From Oscillospiraceae bacterium (GTDB lineage Bacteria; Bacillota; Clostridia; Oscillospirales; JAKOTC01), in NCBI GenBank assembly GCA_035353335.1, contig DAOPZJ010000069.1, forward strand, positions 1 to 11,672: a stretch of DNA of 11,672 nucleotides, written 5' to 3'. The position numbers and the translations under genes were made by a program. Below, one piece after another: positions 6,684 through 11,672 of this stretch (its first letter is position 1; every line of letters starts with the position of its first letter). The notes beneath the pieces are model-generated. The model was not told the DNA's origin. It worked only from the letters and a program-made list of their open reading frames with translations, and did not search any database.

Positions 6684-7364
6684 TTATGTTTCTCTTTCCG
6701 AGAGCATTTCGGCGACCGCGACGTCAATCGGGCCGGTCAATTTGATATTGTGAGGGTCTCCCTTGCTTAAGAAAACCGGGTGCCCCATAAATTCAAACAA
6801 TTGGCAGTCGTCGCGGAAATCCATTCCGGCGGAAGCGGCCACCGACATCGCCCCGCGATAAAGGCCCGCGTCAAAGACCTGAGGGGTCTGGACGGTAAAA
6901 AAACGGTCGCGGTCGGCGGTTCTGACGACAAAACCGTCGCGTGCCTCTTTGAGCGAATCGGTGGCGGCGAGCGAGGGAACGGCGGCGCCGTATTTTTCCG
7001 CGTCCGCGCAGACGGCATTGATCAATTCGACGGTGACAAGAGGACGTGCGCCGTCATGGACCGCGATCAGTTCGATTTCGGCATCGGTCTGCTCAAGCGC
7101 GGCTGCCGCCGATTCCTGGCGGGTCTTTCCGCCTGTGACGACGGCTTTGAGTTTGGTGATGCCCAGCGTTTTTGCCAAATCCCAAAAAGCCAGAACGTCG
7201 GTCTGTTTGGCGGCGATAATAATTTCAGTCACACAGTCGGAGCGCTGAGCGGCGAGGAGCGGCCCGGCGACTGCCGGACGCCCGTTCAGGGATATGAATA
7301 TTTTGTCCCTGCCCATTCGGCTCGCGCTGCCCGCAGCCGCAATGATAAATGCTGTCTTTTTCAT
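6684..7364 (-). CDS. ispD: 2-C-methyl-D-erythritol 4-phosphate cytidylyltransferase IspD
   Basis: Third step of the methylerythritol phosphate pathway: it couples CTP and methylerythritol 4-phosphate to CDP-methylerythritol. The 226-residue product has the nucleotide-binding loop AAAGSASRMGRDK (residues 9-21, with R16 and K21), GGKTRQES (78-85), HDGARPLV (103-110), a TDSLKE segment in place of the common DTIK, TPQVF (160-164) and GDPHNIKLT (202-210), all expected for IspD. ATG 7364 is preceded on the - strand by AAGGATGG. The longer open frame up to 7520 runs through the non-coding divergent region and is not supported. It is the first gene of the ispD-ispF pair and is divergent from yfhO. 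The ispD-ispF order on adjacent genes is common in Firmicutes. Confidence 0.96.
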   Translation of the reverse strand: MKKTAFIIAAAGSASRMGRDKIFISLNGRPAVAGPLLAAQRSDCVTEIIIAAKQTDVLAFWDLAKTLGITKLKAVVTGGKTRQESAAAALEQTDAEIELIAVHDGARPLVTVELINAVCADAEKYGAAVPSLAATDSLKEARDGFVVRTADRDRFFTVQTPQVFDAGLYRGAMSVAASAGMDFRDDCQLFEFMGHPVFLSKGDPHNIKLTGPIDVAVAEMLSERET

Positions 7365-7399
7365 AAAGTGCCATCCTTTATCCCGGGGTTTCGCAAGCG

Positions 7400-7427
7400 T
7401 CCGGCGAAAGGCCGGATCTTCTTTTTT
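7400..7427 (+). other. Hairpin followed by T-tract in the divergent region
   Basis: TCCGGC (7400-7405) pairs with GCCGGA (7411-7416) around a GAAAG loop, and a T-rich run TCTTCTTTTTT follows at 7417-7427. On the + strand it looks like an intrinsic terminator, but no + strand gene lies upstream. On the - strand the same hairpin would sit in the ispD leader. Its role is unknown. Confidence 0.5.
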
Positions 7428-7431
7428 ATTT

Positions 7432-7461
7432 TCTATAATGAGCATTATTATATGCTGACAA
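7432..7461 (-). promoter_or_regulatory. Weak candidate promoter for ispD-ispF
   Basis: On the - strand TTGTCA (7461-7456) is followed, after 18 bases, by TATAGA (7437-7432). A perfect TATAAT (7452-7447) also lies in this AT-rich stretch but has no acceptable -35 at normal spacing. An AGCAT/ATGCT inverted repeat (7441-7445 with 7452-7456) overlaps both. The assignment is tentative. Confidence 0.35.
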
Positions 7462-7509
7462 TGGATTTTCGGCTTTGTTCCCCCGGGTATTATTTTAACA
7501 CAAACACGG

Positions 7510-7538
7510 TTGATACGCAATTAAAAATGTGGTAGAAT
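7510..7538 (+). promoter_or_regulatory. Sigma-A-type promoter with extended -10, for the yfhO operon
   Basis: TTGATA at 7510-7515 and TAGAAT at 7533-7538 are spaced by exactly 17 bases, with TG at 7530-7531 forming an extended -10. The expected start near 7545 gives a leader of about 75 bases before yfhO. Confidence 0.8.
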
Positions 7539-7551
7539 AACTTTGACAAAA

Positions 7552-7604
7552 AGCGCGCGGAACATCGGGACTCGGAAATGACGCGCTGCGCCGCAAAAAC
7601 GGCG
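7552..7604 (+). other. Structured leader of yfhO
   Basis: The leader can form two hairpins: AGCGCG (7552-7557) with CGCGCT (7582-7587), and CGCCG (7589-7593) with CGGCG (7600-7604) around an A-rich loop. The second ends five bases before the ribosome-binding site GGGAGG (7609-7614), which itself stays unpaired. No known riboswitch class is recognised. Confidence 0.35.
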
Positions 7605-7619
7605 TCTCGGGAGGTAAAA

Positions 7620-10199
7620 ATGATAAAACTGAAAAACCCGCTCTTCAAAAAACGGGAGAACCTGATGGTCTGGAAGGTCTTTCTGACCGCTCTGGGAATC
7701 GGCGTAATTATGATTTTGCCGTTCATCATCAAAGACAGGGGATATTTTTTCTATTACGGCGACTATAACGTCCAGCAGGTGCCTTTCTGGCAGTACTGCG
7801 CCGAGCAGATCAAAAGCGGAAATTTCCTCTGGAGCTGGGAGACCGACCTCGGTTCCGACTTTATCAGTTCCTACAGCTTTTATACCATCGGCAGCCCGTT
7901 TTTCTGGTTTGCGATGATCTTCCCCTCCTCCTGGATGCCCGCGCTGATGGGCCCGCTGATGATGCTCAAAATGGCATTCGCGGCGGTCGGGGCGTTCTTA
8001 TTTATGCGCCGTTATCTCAAAGACCCGGATTACGCGATGGTCGGCGCGCTGTTATACGCCTTCTCCTCCTATACGGTTTATAATATATTCTTCAATCACT
8101 TCATTGATGTCGTCGCGGTGTTCCCGTTTATGCTGCTCGCGTTCGATCTCCTTTTCGAAGAAAACAAATGGGGCTGGTTCGCGCTGTTCACGGCAGTCAA
8201 CGTCCTGACCAACTATTTCTTCTTTGTCGGCGAAGTTCTCTTCTTTATCATGTATTACGTATTGCGCGTGACCTGTCCGGACGACTGGAAGTTCGATTTC
8301 AAAAAACTGCTGCACGCCGTCGCCGAAGCGCTGATCGGAGTCGCCGTCTCCGCGTTTATGATGCTCCCGAGTTTTATTGAGCTGATGTCGAATCCGCGGC
8401 TGAATTCGGTCTTCAACGGCTGGGGTTTTTATATTTACGGCGAGACGAGGCGGTACATGGGCATCTTGCAGGCGCTGCTGTTCCCGCCCGAGCTGCCGCA
8501 CTTCACCTATTTTATCGAGGACTCCAACACCCGCTGGCAGTCGGTCGCCGCCTGGCTGCCGTTATTCGCGCTTTCGATGGTCATTGCGTTTCTTGCGGCC
8601 AAAAAGTCCAAAGGCAGCTGGCAGAAACGCATATTGGTCTGCTTCGGCGTCGCGCTGTTAATGCCCGGCGTCGGCAGTATCTTCTATCTGATGAAAGCGG
8701 TCTATTATTCGCGCTGGCTGTATATGGCGGTTATGGTCATGGCGCTGATCACGGTCAGGGTGCTTGAGGACTTTGAGGATTACGATTTAAAACTCGGCAT
8801 GAAATGGAACGCGATCTTCACGTTGTTTTTGTTGATTCCGATCGCGTTTTTACCTGTGGTCTCCGGGGACAACACGGTCTCGTCGGTGGGTCTTTACGTC
8901 AAAAACTGGGGCGCGCCGATCATGTTTGCCATCAATGCCTGCATCACGGTCGCCTGTATGGTATTTCTCTATCTGCTGTATGAACGGCTGCTGAAAAAAG
9001 GCAAGATCGCGTCGTTCAAAAAGTATATTTCGCTTTCGCTGATTTTGGTCATCTGCCTTTATTCGCTGTTCATCCTGACCGCGGGCAAGGCCTCTTCGGA
9101 GAGCACGAAAGAGTTGGTCGACAACTCCCTGAACTCGGCCGATCTTCAGATTCCGGGCGCGCCGGAGGATGAGTTTTACCGCATCGACGTGCTCGACGGA
9201 CTCGACAATCAGGGGTTATATTGGCGCAAATCCTCAATCAACTTCTTCCACAGCGTCGTCTCGCCTTCTATCATGGAATTCTACGAGTTCATCGGCGAGG
9301 AGCGCAACGTCGCGTCCCGTCCTTCGGCTACCCGAAACGGCCTGCGCTCGATCACCTCGGTCAAATATATCTTCGAAAAAGAAGGAAAAACCTCCTACCA
9401 GTCGTTATACAACACGACTTCGCTGACCAATATGAACGGGTACGACGTCTATGTCAACAACAACTATATCCCGTTCGGCTTCACTTATAAGAATTTCATT
9501 TTGGAATACGACGCGAAGAAGGTCGATACCAGCAAAATCAGCGATCTGATGGTTTACGCCCTTGTGCTGGATGACACCGCCGCGGGGCAATATTCCTATC
9601 TGTTCGACAGTCAGATCATGTATCCGAGCGAAGAATTGGATTTGACCTCTGCCGGATTCAACGCCGCGGTTGAGGCGCGAAAAACCGAGACCGCATATCA
9701 TTACACCCGTTCAAATAAGGGGTATTCGGTGGACATCGATTTAGCCAAAGATAATCTCGTGTTCTTCAGCGTGCCGTTTGAGGCCGGCTGGAGCGCGACC
9801 GTCAACGGCGAGCCCGCCGCGATTGTAAAAGCCAATGCCGGGCTCACGGCGGTTTTGGCGAAATCGGGGCACAATCACATCGAATTCACCTATCAGGTTC
9901 CGGGCCTTGAAAAAGGACTTCTCATCAGCGCGGCGGGGCTTGTTCTGCTGGCCGTGCTGTTCGTCATCGGCGCGGTTTCGGACAGGAAGAAAAAGCGGCT
10001 TGCGGCACTCGAGCCGGCTTTTGTGCCGGGAAACGCCGCCGAAGCGGAATTGACACCGGCTGAGAATCTTTTCTCGGAACCGGTCAGCCCGGAACCGTCC
10101 GCTACCGAGCCGACGATTACGACAGCCGGCGAAGGCGAGCCGCCGGAGGAACAATTGCAGCAGGAAAAACCAAAAACGGAAGACGGGAAAAAGGACTGA
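7620..10199 (+). CDS. yfhO: YfhO-family polytopic membrane protein (GT-C-like glycosyltransferase)
   Basis: YfhO-family integral membrane protein of 859 residues. In Bacillus subtilis YfhO acts with CsbB in adding N-acetylglucosamine to lipoteichoic acid, probably as the transferase on the outer face. The protein opens with a basic stretch and a first helix (about 17-37), then YYGDYNVQQVPFWQY, whose D48 sits where GT-C enzymes carry a catalytic acid in the first outer loop. About a dozen hydrophobic segments follow, then an outer region from about residue 500 (after LFILTAGKASSESTKE) with sequence typical of YfhO, and a last helix at about 766-786. An unusual 73-residue tail, basic at first and then rich in Pro and Glu, ends the protein. 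ATG 7620 is preceded by GGGAGG at 7609-7614; an upstream ATG at 7578 lacks such a site. The glycosyltransferase gene follows after 42 bases. The substrate polymer and the sugar cannot be read from the sequence. Confidence 0.88.
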   Translation: MIKLKNPLFKKRENLMVWKVFLTALGIGVIMILPFIIKDRGYFFYYGDYNVQQVPFWQYCAEQIKSGNFLWSWETDLGSDFISSYSFYTIGSPFFWFAMIFPSSWMPALMGPLMMLKMAFAAVGAFLFMRRYLKDPDYAMVGALLYAFSSYTVYNIFFNHFIDVVAVFPFMLLAFDLLFEENKWGWFALFTAVNVLTNYFFFVGEVLFFIMYYVLRVTCPDDWKFDFKKLLHAVAEALIGVAVSAFMMLPSFIELMSNPRLNSVFNGWGFYIYGETRRYMGILQALLFPPELPHFTYFIEDSNTRWQSVAAWLPLFALSMVIAFLAAKKSKGSWQKRILVCFGVALLMPGVGSIFYLMKAVYYSRWLYMAVMVMALITVRVLEDFEDYDLKLGMKWNAIFTLFLLIPIAFLPVVSGDNTVSSVGLYVKNWGAPIMFAINACITVACMVFLYLLYERLLKKGKIASFKKYISLSLILVICLYSLFILTAGKASSESTKELVDNSLNSADLQIPGAPEDEFYRIDVLDGLDNQGLYWRKSSINFFHSVVSPSIMEFYEFIGEERNVASRPSATRNGLRSITSVKYIFEKEGKTSYQSLYNTTSLTNMNGYDVYVNNNYIPFGFTYKNFILEYDAKKVDTSKISDLMVYALVLDDTAAGQYSYLFDSQIMYPSEELDLTSAGFNAAVEARKTETAYHYTRSNKGYSVDIDLAKDNLVFFSVPFEAGWSATVNGEPAAIVKANAGLTAVLAKSGHNHIEFTYQVPGLEKGLLISAAGLVLLAVLFVIGAVSDRKKKRLAALEPAFVPGNAAEAELTPAENLFSEPVSPEPSATEPTITTAGEGEPPEEQLQQEKPKTEDGKKD

Positions 10200-10241
10200 C
10201 GGAAACAATCCTCAATCAGAAACGGAAAGGGAGTTTGCGGT

Positions 10242-11189
10242 ATGGCAAAGACGCTGTATGTCGTCGTCCCCTGCTATAATGAGCAGGAGGTGTTTCCCGA
10301 GACCCAAAAGCGGCTGTGTGAAAAACTTGCCGCTTTGATCGCCGGGAACAAGGTGACGGATCAAAGCCGGATTTTCTTTGTCAACGACGGAAGCAAAGAT
10401 ACGACCTGGAAGCTGATCACCGAGGCCTATGAGAGCGAGCCGCTTGTCTGCGGCATGTCGCTGTCGCGCAACCGCGGGCATCAAAACGCTTTGCTTGCGG
10501 GACTGCTCTCGGCGGCCGAACACTGCGATTTCACGATTTCCATCGACGCCGATCTGCAGGACGACATCAACGTATTCGACGAGATGATCGCAAAATACGA
10601 CGCCGGCGCGGACATCGTCTACGGCGTCAGAGGCGCGCGGGAGACCGATACCGCTTTTAAGCGCAACACCGCGCAGAGTTTTTATAAATTTTCGGCAAAA
10701 ATGGGTGTCGATACCGTTTATAATCACGCCGATTTCCGCCTGATGAGCCGCCGCGCGATTGAGGCGCTGCGCGAATTCAAAGAAGTCAACCTCTATCTGC
10801 GCGGATTGGTTCCGCTGCTCGGCTTCAAGACCGACAAGGTACTGTATGAGCGTACCCCGCGAACGGCGGGCGTCTCCAAATATCCGTTGAAACGGATGCT
10901 CGCGCTTGCCCTCGACGGCATCACGGGATTCTCGGTCAAACCGATCCGGATGGTGTTTTGGACGGGGGTGTGGATTATGGTTCTCGCGCTCATTGCGTTC
11001 ATAGCCGGATTGGTGCTCTATTTGTGCGGCGTGTTTGAAACCGGGATGATGGCGATTGTCGCCGCGCTGTTCTGGCTCGGCGGCATTCAATTGATCGCCA
11101 TGGGAGTCGTGGGTGAATACGTCGGCAAGGCATATATGGAGACCAAGCATCGGCCGCGGTTTGTGATTTCGGACATCAGAGTCAAATGA
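10242..11189 (+). CDS. Polyprenyl-phosphate GT2 glycosyltransferase (CsbB/GtrB/DPM1-like)
   Basis: Membrane-bound GT2 enzyme that moves a sugar from a nucleotide donor to undecaprenyl phosphate on the inner face of the membrane; the lipid-linked sugar is then flipped and used by a GT-C enzyme. The 315 residues show VVVPCYNEQE near the start, FVNDGSKDTT (46-55), SLSRNRGHQNALLAGL (73-88), the metal- and nucleotide-binding DAD with D102 and D104 in IDADLQDD, GVRGARETDTAFKR (128-141), HADFRLMSRRA (162-172), two C-terminal membrane helices (about 239-261 and 268-290) and the closing GEYVGKAYMETKHRPRF. All fit CsbB, GtrB and YkcC relatives. AAAGGGAG lies eight bases before ATG 10242. Its place directly after yfhO is the strongest hint of its job, since csbB and yfhO are also paired in Bacillus. 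No GtcA-type flippase is present in the window. The sugar is unknown. Confidence 0.93.
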   Translation: MAKTLYVVVPCYNEQEVFPETQKRLCEKLAALIAGNKVTDQSRIFFVNDGSKDTTWKLITEAYESEPLVCGMSLSRNRGHQNALLAGLLSAAEHCDFTISIDADLQDDINVFDEMIAKYDAGADIVYGVRGARETDTAFKRNTAQSFYKFSAKMGVDTVYNHADFRLMSRRAIEALREFKEVNLYLRGLVPLLGFKTDKVLYERTPRTAGVSKYPLKRMLALALDGITGFSVKPIRMVFWTGVWIMVLALIAFIAGLVLYLCGVFETGMMAIVAALFWLGGIQLIAMGVVGEYVGKAYMETKHRPRFVISDIRVK

Positions 11190-11488
11190 GTGCTTTTTAC
11201 GATCGGGTTTACGACGCCGTCAAGAGAATCCCGAAAGGCCGGGTTGCCACTTACGGGCAGATCGCGGCGATTGCGGGCAATTCGAGAGCGGCGAGAGCGG
11301 TCGGTTGGGCGCTGCACGTCAACCCCCAGCCGGGCGTGATTCCGTGTCACCGGGTCATCAACCGGTTCGGCAAGATCTGCGAGGGCTTTGCGTTCGGGGG
11401 TCCCGAGGTTCAAAAGCGCATGCTCGAAGAAGAGGGCGTCGAAGTCAGCGGGGATTTGTTCGTCGACTTGTCGAAGTACGGGATTTAG
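11186..11488 (+). CDS. Small MGMT-family DNA alkyltransferase (DNA-binding domain only)
   Basis: Member of the methylated-DNA-[protein]-cysteine methyltransferase family, about 100 residues, made of the C-terminal helix-turn-helix and active-site domain alone. Visible features are GRVATYGQIAAIAG (18-31), the RAVGWALHVNP stretch (37-47, with the usual arginine), and the active-site PCHRVI with C54 as methyl acceptor, followed by GFAFGGPEVQKRMLEEEGV. The tryptophan that replaces the cysteine in classical Atl proteins is absent, so repair by self-alkylation is possible. Without the N-terminal domain of Ogt or Ada, it resembles the short Atl1/YbaZ-type branch in size. Its ATG overlaps the TGA of the glycosyltransferase gene (ATGA, 11186-11189), which points to translational coupling. 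The function has no obvious link to glycosylation. Confidence 0.9.
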   Translation: MSAFYDRVYDAVKRIPKGRVATYGQIAAIAGNSRAARAVGWALHVNPQPGVIPCHRVINRFGKICEGFAFGGPEVQKRMLEEEGVEVSGDLFVDLSKYGI

Positions 11489-11540
11489 TCACATTTTTCG
11501 TTTATAGATATATAATGTATAGCGTTGACCCCGGAATTAT

Positions 11541-11571
11541 AAAAGCCGCCGGAACGAAACCGGCGGCTTTT
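11541..11571 (+). terminator. Intrinsic terminator of the yfhO operon
   Basis: GCCGCCGG (11545-11552) and CCGGCGGC (11560-11567) form a perfect 8-bp stem with a 7-base loop, flanked by AAAA on the left and TTTT on the right. It lies 52 bases past the last stop. The flanking A and T runs would let it work on either strand. Confidence 0.93.
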
Positions 11572-11625
11572 CGGTGTGGAAAATTCTTTGGAAAATGTTT
11601 ATGAAAGTTTTTGAAGCAAAAAGTC

Positions 11626-11654
11626 TTGACAGGGGCCCGGCGGTATGATAATAT
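11626..11654 (+). promoter_or_regulatory. Near-consensus promoter facing out of the right edge
   Basis: A perfect TTGACA at 11626-11631 is followed after 17 bases by TAATAT (11649-11654) with TG at 11646-11647 as extended -10; GATAAT two bases earlier is an alternative. An AT-rich stretch upstream (about 11581-11625) could act as an UP element. The gene it serves lies outside the window; no coding start is visible before 11672. Confidence 0.75.
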
Positions 11655-11672
11655 GGTCGAGCGCCTTTTGGA

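Noticed and set aside
6780..7535. Open frame on the + strand across ispD and the divergent region
   Set aside because: It is antisense to ispD, whose motifs are clear, and runs through the yfhO promoter.
7578..7619. Earlier ATG for yfhO, adding 14 residues
   Set aside because: It has no Shine-Dalgarno site, lies between hairpin arms of the leader, and the added residues are not membrane-protein-like. ATG 7620 has GGGAGG at good spacing.
10212..11150. Open frame of 312 codons on the - strand opposite the glycosyltransferase
   Set aside because: It shadows a confidently assigned GT2 gene and shows His/Arg/Asp-rich composition without domain features.
11501..11520. TATAAT at 11511-11516 as a promoter after the MGMT-family gene
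   Set aside because: No -35 element lies at 16-18 bases upstream, and the terminator follows directly.

Overview
The window looks like chromosomal DNA of a moderately GC-rich Clostridia, most likely an Oscillospirales (Ruminococcaceae-like) gut anaerobe. The reasons are the gene content (ZapA, rubrerythrin, MEP-pathway ispDF, YfhO), purine-rich Shine-Dalgarno sites, TTG-17-TATAAT type promoters, and a surface protein with a Ser/Ala/Val/Lys 'SSxSS' linker and a C-terminal membrane anchor. This placement is inference; there is no rRNA or other marker to settle it. I see no mobile element, CRISPR array, tRNA or rRNA. Gene density is high and no gene-free stretch exceeds 300 bases.

Left part (1-5340, all + strand): a long cytosolic-type GH38 alpha-mannosidase runs from the left edge. 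It is followed by a well-formed promoter and zapA (TTG start), then, 19 bases later, a secreted, membrane-anchored surface protein. That protein has three InlB/Listeria-Bacteroides-type repeats, a serine-rich linker encoded by 12-bp tandem repeats, and a C-terminal transmembrane helix. A strong intrinsic terminator closes this unit.

Middle (5340-7620): a rubrerythrin with an N-terminal transmembrane anchor stands alone on the + strand, with an 8-bp inverted repeat running into its ribosome-binding site. It converges on the - strand pair ispD-ispF (two isoprenoid precursor enzymes). Between the convergent genes lie two tandem hairpins whose arms can also pair in an alternative way. ispD is divergent from the next operon, and the 255-base region between them holds one clear promoter, one weak promoter and several hairpins.

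Right part (7620-11672): a yfhO-type polytopic membrane protein, a CsbB/GtrB-type polyprenyl-phosphate glycosyltransferase and a small MGMT-family DNA-alkyl transferase form one operon, with the last two genes overlapping by four bases. In Bacillus, YfhO and CsbB work together to put a sugar on a cell-envelope polymer, and this pair probably does an equivalent job. A strong terminator follows, then a near-consensus promoter facing out of the window.

I found no clear new multi-gene system. The most unusual items are the membrane-anchored rubrerythrin with its RBS-overlapping inverted repeat, the YfhO/GT2 pair coupled to an alkyl-DNA repair gene, and the surface protein that shares a promoter with zapA.
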